DNA from: Cryobacterium sp. N22
Lineage (GTDB): Bacteria; Actinomycetota; Actinomycetes; Actinomycetales; Microbacteriaceae
Assembly: GCF_002929555.1 (NCBI RefSeq)
Contig: NZ_PJJP01000028.1
Location: 1-64,000, forward strand
DNA: 64,000 nt
Direction: 5' to 3'
Position 1 is the stretch's first letter. Each line of letters starts with the position of its first letter. Below the pieces are notes generated by a model. That model saw nothing but the letters and a program-made list of their open reading frames with translations. It did no database searches and had not been told where the DNA came from. Both the position numbers and the translations under genes were made by a program. Of this stretch, positions 8,945 through 17,607 are shown one piece after another.

Positions 8945-10165
8945 ATGACGGATGCGGGCGACTTCAGACTCCACAGGCGCATGAGCGCCCGCGACACCGG
9001 TGAGGCGCACCGGGTGGCCAGCCCGCTCGAACTGCTCTTCGACCTCACCTTCGTGGTGGCGGTGGCCCAGCTGGTCGTGCAGTTGGCGCACGGCATCGAG
9101 GGCGGCCATGGCTTCGAGGAGGTCGGCCCGTTCCTGATGGTGTTCTTCGCCATCTGGTGGGCCTGGATGAACTTCACCTGGTTCGCGTCGGCCTACGACA
9201 CCGACGATGTGCCCTACCGGCTGCTCACCATGCTGCAGATGGGCGGGGTGCTCGTGCTCGCCGCGGGAGTGCCGGCAGCGTTCGCCGAGCAGGATTTTCG
9301 GGCGATCACGCTGGGCTACCTCATCATGCGCATCGGCCTGGTGGCGCAATGGCTGCGAGCCGGCTTCGAGCATCCGGAGGGCCGAGTGACGGCCTGGCGG
9401 TACGCGGTGGGGGTGAGCCTCGTGCAGCTGGGCTGGCTGGTCAGGCTGGCCCTGCCGGAGGAGGTCGGCGTGCTCTCGTTCGTCGTGCTCGTGGCCCTCG
9501 ACCTGTCCGTGCCGTTCTGGGCGGAACGCTCGGGCAAGACCTTCTGGCACCCGCACCACATTGCCGAACGGTACGGCCTGTTCGTCATCATCGTGCTCGG
9601 CGAGAGCGTGCTGGCGGCCACCTTCGGTGTGCAGGAGGCACTGAGCGAGGGCGGCGTGAGCGGCGACCTGGTGCTCGTGTCGGCCGCGGCGCTGGTGACC
9701 CTGTTCGCGATCTGGTGGCTGTACTTCCTCGAGCCGGCGGGGGAGGGGCTCTCCGTCAAACGCAGCCGCTCCTTCCTGTGGGGGTACGGCCACTACGGCG
9801 TCTTCGCCGCGCTGGCCGCGCTCGGTGCCGGACTCGAGGTGGCGGTGGCCGAGGCCGGTCATCACCTGGAGGTGTCGTCGGTGGCGCTGGGCTATGCGGT
9901 GGCCCTGCCGGTGAGCATCTTCCTTGTGCTGCTCTGGGCCGTGCACGCGGTTCTGGTGTCCAGGTCGCAGATCCGGCCCGTGGTGATCCTGCCGGCGGCG
10001 GCTCTGGTGCTGCTGGTGCCGCTCGTCGCCGGGGCCACGGGGGTCACCGTGGTGGTGGTGCTGGTCGCCACCGTCTGCGTGCTCGTCGTGGCCATCACCC
10101 TGGCCGATCAGGCGCGTCGGTCCAGGTCGGCCGTCGAGGCCGGTCAGCCCTTCGGCACCCAGTAG
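8945..10165 (+). CDS. Low-temperature-requirement A (LtrA) family membrane protein
   Basis: 406 residues with about 11 hydrophobic helices. The family signature near the N-terminus ('SPLELLFDLTFVVAVAQL') and the central 'IAERYGLFVIIVLGESVLA' are both present. LtrA was found in Listeria as needed for growth in the cold; the biochemical role is unknown. It starts 24 bp after csoR and may be read with it, although no copper link is known for the family. The last 22 bases overlap the 3' end of the convergent gene at 10144-10731. Confidence 0.88.
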   Translation: MTDAGDFRLHRRMSARDTGEAHRVASPLELLFDLTFVVAVAQLVVQLAHGIEGGHGFEEVGPFLMVFFAIWWAWMNFTWFASAYDTDDVPYRLLTMLQMGGVLVLAAGVPAAFAEQDFRAITLGYLIMRIGLVAQWLRAGFEHPEGRVTAWRYAVGVSLVQLGWLVRLALPEEVGVLSFVVLVALDLSVPFWAERSGKTFWHPHHIAERYGLFVIIVLGESVLAATFGVQEALSEGGVSGDLVLVSAAALVTLFAIWWLYFLEPAGEGLSVKRSRSFLWGYGHYGVFAALAALGAGLEVAVAEAGHHLEVSSVALGYAVALPVSIFLVLLWAVHAVLVSRSQIRPVVILPAAALVLLVPLVAGATGVTVVVVLVATVCVLVVAITLADQARRSRSAVEAGQPFGTQ

Positions 10166-10731
10166 CCCACCGCGCCCAGCAGCCGGGTCTCCCGGTCGGC
10201 GTCTTCGGGCACGGTCACCGCGGGCGGGAACACTCCCATCGCTCGGAATCCGTCGATCTGTGGGCCGATGATCTCCTCCAGGCTCTGCACCAACGGGGCC
10301 GGCAACGTGTAGTCCCAGCCGAGGTGGCGGGCGATGGACCAGGCCTGGAATGCCCGGTAGATGCTGATGTGCTCCAGGTACTCACGGATCGGAAAGTCGC
10401 CGTAGCTCAGGTGCACGACCTTCTCCGGGTTCAGGTCCTCCTGCACGGCGGCGGTGGCCACGTCGTTGAGCCGGTCGTAGGCCACGACAGGGTCGTCGCC
10501 GAGCAGGTCGCCGTCGTAGGTGCCGCCGGCGTCCTCGATGGTGCGGCCCAGCAGCACGTCGGGCACCCAGGCCTCATCGCGGGCGTGCGCGGCCAGAACG
10601 TCGCGTACGGTGGGGTTGGGCGTCACCGTCCAGTCGGTCGGGGCGGGGAGGTCCAGCTGGTCGGGGGTGATCCGGTCGATGACGGAGCGCAACGCGGCAT
10701 CCGCCTGGAGGAAGAGCTCTTTCTGCTTCAT
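10144..10731 (-). CDS. DinB/maleylpyruvate-isomerase-like four-helix protein
   Basis: 195 residues, predicted helical. The pattern 'LDLPAPTDWTVTPNPTVRDVLAAHARDE' resembles the N-terminal part of DinB / mycothiol-dependent maleylpyruvate isomerase-type proteins, where a histidine in the 'VLAH' turn binds metal. Later histidines occur in 'EYLEHISIYRAFQAWSIARHLG'. Such proteins often act as mycothiol- or bacillithiol-dependent transferases, but the particular reaction cannot be read here. It is convergent with the ltrA-like gene. Confidence 0.6.
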   Translation of the reverse strand: MKQKELFLQADAALRSVIDRITPDQLDLPAPTDWTVTPNPTVRDVLAAHARDEAWVPDVLLGRTIEDAGGTYDGDLLGDDPVVAYDRLNDVATAAVQEDLNPEKVVHLSYGDFPIREYLEHISIYRAFQAWSIARHLGWDYTLPAPLVQSLEEIIGPQIDGFRAMGVFPPAVTVPEDADRETRLLGAVGYWVPKG

Positions 10732-10815
10732 GCCGGAACGCTAACACCTGCCGGCGACGCCGAAGCAGACCCGCCCGAATTGTCGACGGCGGCCGCGCTG
10801 AAATAAGGTCTGGAT

Positions 10816-11802
10816 GTGCCCGTGTCCTTTATGCCCACCGAAGTCACCGATGCGATGGTGTCGTTTCTCGACCCGGTCGCCCGCAAGAACCTCGGCATTG
10901 CCGTCGCGCTCGCAGGCACGGTCTTCCTGGCCCTCGGCGCGCAGCTGCAGCATCGAGGCGTGGGCAAGACCTCCCTGTTGCGCCCCGGCGACCAGCAGAA
11001 GATGAGTATCGGCCAGCTGCTGGCCCTGCTGCGACGACCGTCCTGGCTGCTCGGCACGCTGCTGCTCGGCTTTGCCATCGTGCTGCAGCTGACCAGCCTC
11101 GGCCTGGCTCCGCTGCTCGTGGTGCAGCCGCTCGGCGTGGCCGCCCTGGTGCTCTCCACGGTGGTGGACTCCCGCCTCGCGCACACCAGGCTCGACGGCA
11201 CCGTGCTGCGCTCGGTGGCCCTGTCGGTGGGCGGCATCGTGATCTTCGTCTCCATCGCCGCCGTGTACGCCACCGACCGGCCCATCCAGCCGCCCCAGGT
11301 GACGATCATCCTGATCCTGCTCGGCGTCGTACTGATCGCCTGCGGGCTGATCTTCACCCTGCTCCGCGCCCGCCTCACCGCCGTGGCCTACGTGCTCGGT
11401 GCCGGGGTGCTCTACGCCTTCGTCGCCACCTTGGCCAAACTCACCATCACGCAGCTGGTGGCCGGCGACCTGTCGTTGCTCACCCTGCTGTGCGTGGGCG
11501 GCATTCTCACGGCGGCGATCGTTGGCGGCGTGTTCGTGCAGGTCGCGTACTCCACGGGTCCGCCGAACCTGGTGATCGCCGGCCTCACGGTGGTGGATCC
11601 CCTCGTGGCCGTCGGCATCGGCATCGTCGTGCTCGGGGAGGCGTCAGAGGCCCCGCCATACGCCCTGATCGCGTTCGTCATCGCCGGCGCGATCGCGGCC
11701 TACGGTGTCGTCGGGCTCTCCAGGCACCGGCCGCAGTCCACGCTGGCAATCGTCTCCGAAAGCGGGCCCGAAACACGGAGGCCGCCCAGACAACGTCGGT
11801 AG
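10816..11802 (+). CDS. DMT-superfamily multi-helix membrane protein (NIPA-like)
   Basis: 328 residues with about nine to ten membrane helices. It begins 'NLGIAVALAGTVFLALGAQLQHRG', followed by 'VLQLTSLGLAPLLVVQPLGVAALV' and a second half with 'VFVQVAYSTGPPNLVIAGLTVVDPLVAVGIG'. This is the pattern of actinobacterial DMT/NIPA-type proteins, whose eukaryotic relatives carry magnesium. The GTG at 10816 is used; an ATG at 10831 is also possible. A lipoprotein gene follows 4 bases after the stop, so the two probably share a transcript. Confidence 0.75.
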   Translation: MPVSFMPTEVTDAMVSFLDPVARKNLGIAVALAGTVFLALGAQLQHRGVGKTSLLRPGDQQKMSIGQLLALLRRPSWLLGTLLLGFAIVLQLTSLGLAPLLVVQPLGVAALVLSTVVDSRLAHTRLDGTVLRSVALSVGGIVIFVSIAAVYATDRPIQPPQVTIILILLGVVLIACGLIFTLLRARLTAVAYVLGAGVLYAFVATLAKLTITQLVAGDLSLLTLLCVGGILTAAIVGGVFVQVAYSTGPPNLVIAGLTVVDPLVAVGIGIVVLGEASEAPPYALIAFVIAGAIAAYGVVGLSRHRPQSTLAIVSESGPETRRPPRQRR

Positions 11803-11806
11803 CATC

Positions 11807-12598
11807 ATGCTGATGTCAACCGTTCACTCGAAAACCAAGATCGCTGGCCGGGTTCTCGTCACCGCCGGTTTCCTGGCCCTCACTCTGACCGGGTGTGCGG
11901 CATCCGGGGTGGCGCAGACCGGTGCCGTGTCACCGTCCGAGTCCGGCGACTCCGCGGATGCGGCGCCAGACTCATCGGCCGACCCCGCCGTCGATGAGCC
12001 GACGGGCTGCCCGGTCACGGCCGAGTCGATGCCGGCCGGCGCGGTCAGCGCTGAGATCGCCGACATCGACGGTGACGGCGAGAACGACACCGAGTGGTAC
12101 GACGAGTCGACCTCGCCGTTCACCTTCGGCATCACCATGGCGTCCGGCGCCACGGTCTCCCTCGCCGACGACCTGGCCGGTCCCGGCCGGCACAGCGGTT
12201 GGACGGCAGCGCTGCACAACGGTGTGGTGGTGACGGTGCTGGACGACAGCCGCAGCGCCACCCTGCACGCGATCGTGGACTGCGAGTTCGTCACCCCGAT
12301 CGGTGTGGACGCCCGGCCGTACACCTTCGACATGCAGAACAGCAACGACACCGGTACCGGGGTGGGCTGCCTGGAAGTTGATGGCGGCCTCGAACTGAAC
12401 GGCCTCCAGGTCACCCAGAACCGCGACGACAGCTACTCCCTGATGGCCACCGGAATCACGGTGTCGGCAGACGGGCTCACCGCCATCAACGGCTACACCG
12501 CCGTATCGGCCGCCCTGCCTCAGGACGACCCGCGGGTCGCCGAGGCGCAGACCTCCTCCTGCGACAATGCCCCGGTGGTCAGCACCAGCGGACGCTAA
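11807..12598 (+). CDS. Lipoprotein of unknown function
   Basis: 263 residues. The signal peptide ends in the lipobox 'LTLTGC', giving a lipidated Cys about 30 residues in. Ser/Asp/Ala-rich linker sequence follows, then a domain that includes an Asp-rich 'DIDGDGENDTEWYDE' stretch resembling a calcium-binding EF-hand/FG-GAP-like loop, and several cysteines. It likely sits on the outer face of the membrane. The upstream membrane protein gene ends 4 bases before the start. No family is recognised. Confidence 0.75.
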   Translation: MLMSTVHSKTKIAGRVLVTAGFLALTLTGCAASGVAQTGAVSPSESGDSADAAPDSSADPAVDEPTGCPVTAESMPAGAVSAEIADIDGDGENDTEWYDESTSPFTFGITMASGATVSLADDLAGPGRHSGWTAALHNGVVVTVLDDSRSATLHAIVDCEFVTPIGVDARPYTFDMQNSNDTGTGVGCLEVDGGLELNGLQVTQNRDDSYSLMATGITVSADGLTAINGYTAVSAALPQDDPRVAEAQTSSCDNAPVVSTSGR

Positions 12599-12691
12599 GA
12601 CCCCTGCCGCGAATTGCGCCGACCGCCGACACCTGAAATCGTAGGGACCGGGGAATGTGAGAGACGTCAGCACGCTGGGGGGAGCGCGATC

Positions 12692-13120
12692 ATGCATCGT
12701 GAGAAGAGGGTCGGCCGGTCGATCGACGACTGCGTCGGCGAGTCCACGTCGGCGGCGGCGGTGCTCGTGCGCCTCCTGCCCGACTACGCCGGCACGGTGC
12801 TCTGGTGCCCGCACCCCGTGGCATACGCCGCCACTGAGCTCGACGCCGCCCTGGTCGCCGATCTGATCCGCTGGGAGATCGGCTACTACGACGCGTTGAC
12901 CGAGGACTTCTCCTGGCGCACCCCCGAGCTGGCCGGCGAGTTCACCGCCACCGGCATCCGCCTGGCGATGCGGCTGGCTGTGCAGCTGGGGTCGGGTTTC
13001 GACATCGAGTTCGCGTCCTATGAGGCCGGCACGGCAACCCGGCGGTTCCGCAGCGAGTGCCCGGCCGACAACCCGCGGGCCACCGCGGCGTTCACCGCGC
13101 TGGCCCGGAGCGCCGCGTGA
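12692..13120 (+). CDS. Hypothetical cytoplasmic protein
   Basis: 142 residues from an ATG with a GGGGGGAG ribosome site about 6 bases upstream. No signal peptide or membrane segment. The sequence is mixed alpha/beta ('AVLVRLLPDYAGTVLWCPHP', 'ALVADLIRWEIGYYDALTED', 'GIRLAMRLAVQLGSGFDIEF'). Codon choice is strongly G/C at third positions, which supports real coding. No family is recognised and the neighbours give no hint of function. Confidence 0.65.
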   Translation: MHREKRVGRSIDDCVGESTSAAAVLVRLLPDYAGTVLWCPHPVAYAATELDAALVADLIRWEIGYYDALTEDFSWRTPELAGEFTATGIRLAMRLAVQLGSGFDIEFASYEAGTATRRFRSECPADNPRATAAFTALARSAA

Positions 13121-13134
13121 TCCTGCGGCTGCCG

Positions 13135-13158
13135 GTGCACCTGCACCTGCACCTGCAC
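13135..13158. repeat. Four tandem copies of a TGCAC hexamer
   Basis: (G/C)TGCAC is repeated four times without gaps, ending at the base before the stop region of the ABC-F gene. It lies between two convergent genes. A short array like this can slip, but no function is evident. Confidence 0.8.
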
Positions 13159-13159
13159 C

Positions 13160-14779
13160 TCACTCCTCGTGCGCTGACGGCGCCCCCTCGGCCAGCCGCC
13201 CGGCCGCGTCGAGGCTGAGCCAATCGGTGATGCCCAGCCTGGCCAGGAACGCGTCGTCGTGGCTGACCACCAGCAGGCCACCCCGGTAGGCGCCGAGCGC
13301 GCCGACCAGTTGGTCGACACTTCCACGGTCGAGGTTGTTCGTCGGTTCGTCCAGCACGATCAGCTGCGCAGGCGGGTCGGCCAGCAGCAGCCGCGCCAGC
13401 GACACCCGGAACCGTTCCCCGCCGGACAGGCTGCGCACCGGCCTGCTCACGGCGTCCCCGCGCAGCAGGAACCGCGCCAGCCGATTGCGCAGCTCCCCGT
13501 CGGGGACGGCCGGGGCTGCCGCGGCCAGATTCTCCAGCGCACTGGCGTCGTCGTCGAGCCCGTCCAGCCGCTGGCTGAGATAGCCGATCCGGCTGGTGTG
13601 CGCGATCGCGGTGGCGCGCCCGGCACGGGCGGTCTCCGGGTGCACAAGCGACTCGAGCAGGCTGGTCTTGCCCACACCGTTGGGGCCGGTCAGCGCCACT
13701 CGGGCCGGGCCGTGCAGCTGAAATCCGCGATCGCTGCCGTGCAGTTCGGCCAGGCGCTTGCCGCTCGGCACCTGCGGGTCGGGCAGGTCCACGTGGATGC
13801 TGTCGTCGGAGCGCACCAGGGCGGCGGCGTCGGCGGCCGCCGCGCGGGCATCCTGCACCTTGCCGTCGAACTCGGTGCGGAGTTTGCCCGCTGATACCTG
13901 GGCAGCCGACTTACGCAGCCCCATGACGATCTTGGGTACCCGTTTGTTCTCGAACTCGGTGCGCGCGAACCTGCCGCGGTGGGCGAGCTTGGTTTCGGCC
14001 TCGATGCGTTGCTGCTTCTCCTTCTTCACGACCTGGTCGGCGGAACGTTGGGCCTGCTGCGCGGCGGCCTGTTGCCGGTCGAGGTGTTCGAGAAAAGCGC
14101 CGTACGGTCCGCCGAACACGGTGAGGGCACCGGCGTGCAATTCAGCGGTGTTGTCCATGAGGTCCAGCAGGGCGCTGTCGTGGCTCACGACGATCAGCGC
14201 GCCCGGCCACGACCGCACCATGACGGCCAGCCGCCGTCGGGCGGCGCCGTCGAGGTTGTTGGTGGGTTCGTCGAGCACCGTGATCGGGGTGGCGGAAAGA
14301 CGCAGTCCCGCGATGGCGACCAGGATCGCCTCGCCGCCGGACATCTGCCCGACCGGCCGGTCGAGGTCGCTCTCGGTCAGTCCGGCCGAACGCAGCGCCT
14401 CGCCGGCACGGGTGGTGATGTCCCAGTCGTCGCCGAGCACGTCGAAGTGCCGTTCGTGCACGTCGCCGGCCTCGATGGCCCGCAACGCGTCGAGTTTCGG
14501 GCGAACCCCGAGCAGGTCGGCCGCGGTGACGGAGACGCCGAGCGTGAGGGTCTGCGGCAGGTAGCCGACCTCGCCGGAGCGCGCCACGGTGCCCGCGGAG
14601 GGCGCCAGCTCACCGGTGATCAGCCGCAACAGCGTGGATTTGCCCGAGCCGTTGGCGCCGACCAGTCCGGTGCGGCCGCGGCCGAAGGCGGCGGTGATGC
14701 CGGTGAACGCGATGGATCCGTCTGGCCAGATGAGGCCGATATCCGTCAGCAGGATGGGTGAAATGTGGGCCGTAGCCAT
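13160..14779 (-). CDS. ABC-F family ATPase (ribosome-associated type)
   Basis: 539 residues with two ABC ATPase domains and no membrane segment. The first has Walker A 'GANGSGKST', signature 'MSGGEA' and Walker B 'ITVLDEPTNNLD'. The second has 'GPNGVGKTS', 'LSGGER' and 'LIVLDEPTNNLD'. They are joined by a charged helical linker ('QQAQRSADQVVKKEKQQRIE'). This is the ABC-F layout, whose members act on the ribosome as translation factors or antibiotic-protection proteins. The start is ATG 14779 (MATAHISPILL); a longer open frame upstream is not used. No antibiotic genes adjoin, so resistance versus housekeeping is open. Confidence 0.9.
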   Translation of the reverse strand: MATAHISPILLTDIGLIWPDGSIAFTGITAAFGRGRTGLVGANGSGKSTLLRLITGELAPSAGTVARSGEVGYLPQTLTLGVSVTAADLLGVRPKLDALRAIEAGDVHERHFDVLGDDWDITTRAGEALRSAGLTESDLDRPVGQMSGGEAILVAIAGLRLSATPITVLDEPTNNLDGAARRRLAVMVRSWPGALIVVSHDSALLDLMDNTAELHAGALTVFGGPYGAFLEHLDRQQAAAQQAQRSADQVVKKEKQQRIEAETKLAHRGRFARTEFENKRVPKIVMGLRKSAAQVSAGKLRTEFDGKVQDARAAAADAAALVRSDDSIHVDLPDPQVPSGKRLAELHGSDRGFQLHGPARVALTGPNGVGKTSLLESLVHPETARAGRATAIAHTSRIGYLSQRLDGLDDDASALENLAAAAPAVPDGELRNRLARFLLRGDAVSRPVRSLSGGERFRVSLARLLLADPPAQLIVLDEPTNNLDRGSVDQLVGALGAYRGGLLVVSHDDAFLARLGITDWLSLDAAGRLAEGAPSAHEE

Positions 14780-14972
14780 GGGACTCCCCGTCGTCAGTGT
14801 GGGCACTGACTCCGGAAGCCGCGGGCGCGGCAGATCGACGGGTGTCAGCGCGTGAGCGCGAAACCGACGATGATCTTCACTGGTTGAACCTGACTCTGGG
14901 GGATGGGACAGTTCCAGTGTGGCACGAGCGCGGTAGCCTGAGCGCCAACAGCGAGAGATTGCGGGGCACGGG

Positions 14973-16970
14973 TTGTTGGAATCGTTCTGGACGTGGATCG
15001 TCATCATCCTGGTCGCCCTCGTTTTCTCCGTCGCCATCGGATTCGCCACCCGCTCGCTGCTCGGCACCACGGTGGGCTGGCTGCGCACCTTCCTGGTGGG
15101 ACTGCTGGTCTTCGTGGGGTGCTGGCCGTTCGCCTACTTCGTCTCGACCCAGGCCAAGGTGATCGACGACGACGGCACGCCCAAAGTGCCGATCATTGTC
15201 GTGGTGCTCTTCGTGGCGCTCGCGTTCGGCTGGGTCTTCGCGTTCGGCATGGCCGTGCTGGTGGGCACCGAAGCGCTCTGGCCCACCACGGCCGCCAACC
15301 CTGTCGACGCGTTCCGGGCGGCCCTGCACCGGCGCCGGCGCACCAAGCGTTACCTGCAGATCCTTACCCTGCTCTCCAAGCACGGCATCGGCTGGATCCT
15401 GAGCGAGCGGCCCGGCGCGGCGCCCCGCGAAGTCAAGAAGGTCGGGCGCACCCCGGATGCCCTCGTCTCGGCGATCAACGAGGCCGGTGTCACCTTCGTG
15501 AAACTCGGCCAACTGCTCTCCACCCGGCGTGACCTGTTGCCGGCCAGCTACACCCAGGCGCTCTCCTCACTGCAGTCCGGCGCTACGACGCTGCCGTGGC
15601 CCGCCGTCCGCCAGGTGATCGAGACCGAGATCGGCGGCCCGCTCGAGAGCGTGTTCAGCCAGGTCGACGCAGAGCCGCTCGCGGCGGCATCCGTCGCCCA
15701 GGTGCACGCCGGGACCCTGCTCGACGGCACCAGGGTGGTGCTCAAGGTGCAACGGCCGGCCGCGGCGGCTCAGGTCGCCGCGGACATCGACATCATCGTT
15801 CGGCTCGCGCAGCGCATCGAGAACCAGACGAGCTGGGGGCGCGACTTCGGGGTAGTGTCGTTGGCCGAGGGCTTCGGCCGGTCCCTGCGGGACGAGCTGG
15901 ACTACCGCATCGAGTTCAACAGCACCCGGCAGATCGGCAGCGTGGTCGCGTCGTCGGCGGCCCAGGAGGTGCTCGTGGTGCCCCGGGTGTACCCGGAGGC
16001 CAGCTCCCGCCGGCTGCTCACCATGGACCTCATCGACGGTGTGCCGTTGAACGCGGCGGGGGAGCGGCTGTCCAGGATGGACCCGGAGGACCGCGGCGCG
16101 CTCGCCGGGGCCCTGCTGGATGCGGTTCTCGAACAGGTGATCGTGACCGGCATCTTCCACGCCGACCTGCACCCCGGCAACCTGATGCTGCGCGCCGACG
16201 GCATGCTGGGCATGATCGACTTCGGCAACGTGGGGGTGCTGGAGCGCAGCATGCGGGAGGGCCTGGTGACGCTGCTGATGGCGGCGGCCAATGACGACGA
16301 CATCGCCACGACGGATGCGCTGCTGCTGGTTGTCGAGGCGCCACAGGATGCCGACATCCTCGCGCTGCAACGCGACCTGGGCCGCGTGCTCACGGTGAAC
16401 CGGCACAGCGCGGACGGCTCGATCTTCGCCGCGATGGTCGACACGATCCGCGACCACCACCTGGCCGTGCCGACCTCGCTGGGCCAGGCCTTGCGTTCGC
16501 TGATCACCCTGGAGCGGTGCCTGGACATCCTCGACCCCGACTTCGACATGGTGGAGACGGCGCTCGCCAGGGTGCCGCATTTCCTGCGGCGCCTGATCAC
16601 GCCCCGGTCTCTGCTGGGTTCGCTGCAGTCGCAGGCGGCCGTGTTGCAGGCCACGGCCCGTCGGCTGCCGCGCCGGCTGGAGACCATCAGCTCCTCCCTG
16701 GCCAAGGGCACCTTCAGCCTGCGGATCCGCGCTTTCGCCGAGCCGGACGACAGGTGGTGGATCGGCGCGGTCGTCACCGAGGTCGTGGGTGTCCTGATCG
16801 GCATCACCGCCGTCAGCCTGGGCATCGTGCTGGTGGTCTCCGACGCCGGTCCCGACCTCGTTGAGGGCGTGCGGCTGTTCGCGTTCCTCGGCGCCTCGAT
16901 CGGGTTGGTCGGCTTCATCCTGCTCATCCGCGCTCTGCGCCAGCTGTTCCTGCGCCGGCCGCACCCGTGA
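14973..16970 (+). CDS. ABC1/UbiB-family atypical kinase
   Basis: 665 residues. About four N-terminal membrane helices ('WIVIILVALVFSVAIGF' and following) are followed by an ABC1 kinase-like domain: 'FVKLGQLLSTRRDLLP' (the KxGQ motif), 'AASVAQVHAG', 'VVLKVQRP', 'HADLHPGNLMLRADG' and 'MIDFGNVG' with the metal-binding Asp. Two C-terminal helices complete the UbiB/ADCK topology. Family members support quinone and other isoprenoid-lipid metabolism at the membrane. The four-helix N-terminal extension is longer than in E. coli UbiB. The TTG start at 14973 is the first plausible codon. Confidence 0.85.
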   Translation: MLESFWTWIVIILVALVFSVAIGFATRSLLGTTVGWLRTFLVGLLVFVGCWPFAYFVSTQAKVIDDDGTPKVPIIVVVLFVALAFGWVFAFGMAVLVGTEALWPTTAANPVDAFRAALHRRRRTKRYLQILTLLSKHGIGWILSERPGAAPREVKKVGRTPDALVSAINEAGVTFVKLGQLLSTRRDLLPASYTQALSSLQSGATTLPWPAVRQVIETEIGGPLESVFSQVDAEPLAAASVAQVHAGTLLDGTRVVLKVQRPAAAAQVAADIDIIVRLAQRIENQTSWGRDFGVVSLAEGFGRSLRDELDYRIEFNSTRQIGSVVASSAAQEVLVVPRVYPEASSRRLLTMDLIDGVPLNAAGERLSRMDPEDRGALAGALLDAVLEQVIVTGIFHADLHPGNLMLRADGMLGMIDFGNVGVLERSMREGLVTLLMAAANDDDIATTDALLLVVEAPQDADILALQRDLGRVLTVNRHSADGSIFAAMVDTIRDHHLAVPTSLGQALRSLITLERCLDILDPDFDMVETALARVPHFLRRLITPRSLLGSLQSQAAVLQATARRLPRRLETISSSLAKGTFSLRIRAFAEPDDRWWIGAVVTEVVGVLIGITAVSLGIVLVVSDAGPDLVEGVRLFAFLGASIGLVGFILLIRALRQLFLRRPHP

Positions 16971-16977
16971 GCTCGAC

Positions 16978-17526
16978 CTAGACCGCGGCGCGCTGCCGGA
17001 ACGCGATCGTATTCATCCGGTTGCCGCAGCGGATGCTGCAGAACCGCTTCGAGCCGTTGCGGGAGAGGTCAACCAGCACGCCCGCGCAGTCCGGGGCCGC
17101 GCAGGCGCGCAGCCGGCCGGACTCGTTGGTGCGGATCACATCGACCAGGGCCAGGGCAACCTCCACCTGGATGCGTTCGGCCAACGGCGCCGCCGGGTCG
17201 GTGGCGTGCAGGTGCCAGTCGAGGCCGTCGTGGCGCATCAGCCGGGGCAAGGCCCTGGCGCTCTGCAGCATGGTATTCAGTTCCACGGCCGCGTCGTCGC
17301 GGCCGAGCAGCCAGATGTGCCGCAACCGCTGGCGGGTGTCACGCACCTCGGCCAGTTCGGTCTCGGTCGCATCGAGGCGGCCGGAGAACCGGTGGGCCAC
17401 AAAAAAGGCCGTCAGCTGGGCGGGCGTGGCGAGCTCGTCGAGCCCGCTCTTCGTGGCGCCCGCGACGGTGTTGGCGAGGGCGACGGTGAACGCCAGACTC
17501 GCCTCGGTGTCAGGGGCAAAATGCAA
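16978..17526 (-). CDS. ABATE-domain/CGNR zinc-finger regulator
   Basis: 182 residues. The N-terminal ABATE domain is followed by a C-terminal CGNR zinc ribbon (about residues 140-172) with cysteines in 'LRACAAPDCAGVLVD' and 'KRFCSIRCGNRMNT'. Such proteins are presumed DNA-binding regulators in actinobacteria. The start is TTG at 17526, supported by AAGGAG five bases upstream. The gene faces an EamA-type exporter over 81 bp that contains a perfect 7+7 inverted repeat (17539-17563), which may be its operator. Confidence 0.85.
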   Translation of the reverse strand: MHFAPDTEASLAFTVALANTVAGATKSGLDELATPAQLTAFFVAHRFSGRLDATETELAEVRDTRQRLRHIWLLGRDDAAVELNTMLQSARALPRLMRHDGLDWHLHATDPAAPLAERIQVEVALALVDVIRTNESGRLRACAAPDCAGVLVDLSRNGSKRFCSIRCGNRMNTIAFRQRAAV

Positions 17527-17538
17527 ATTGACTCCTTA

Positions 17539-17563
17539 CTCATGACCACACTATCTTCATGAG
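17539..17563. promoter_or_regulatory. Inverted repeat in the CGNR/EamA promoter gap
   Basis: CTCATGA-N11-TCATGAG has perfect 7-bp arms. It overlaps a plausible rightward promoter: TTGACT at 17528-17533, 17 bp, then CTATCT at 17551-17556. A repressor bound here would block the exporter and probably its own gene. Confidence 0.5.
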
Positions 17564-17607
17564 CAACACCCCGCGATTCCGTCGACTGCCCATACGCCTG
17601 GAGCCCC

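Noticed and set aside
8945-10165. LtrA gene as part of copper resistance
   Set aside because: It follows csoR closely, but the LtrA family has no known copper role and no metal motif is seen; the closeness may be only transcriptional.
13135-13158. Tandem hexamer as a regulatory iteron or origin repeat
   Set aside because: Only four copies, no AT-rich region, no DnaA boxes and no replication gene nearby; it lies between convergent gene ends.
14780-15088. N-terminal extension of the ABC-F gene
   Set aside because: ABC-F proteins start a few residues before the first ABC domain; the extra 100 residues overlap the UbiB-like gene start region and look non-coding.
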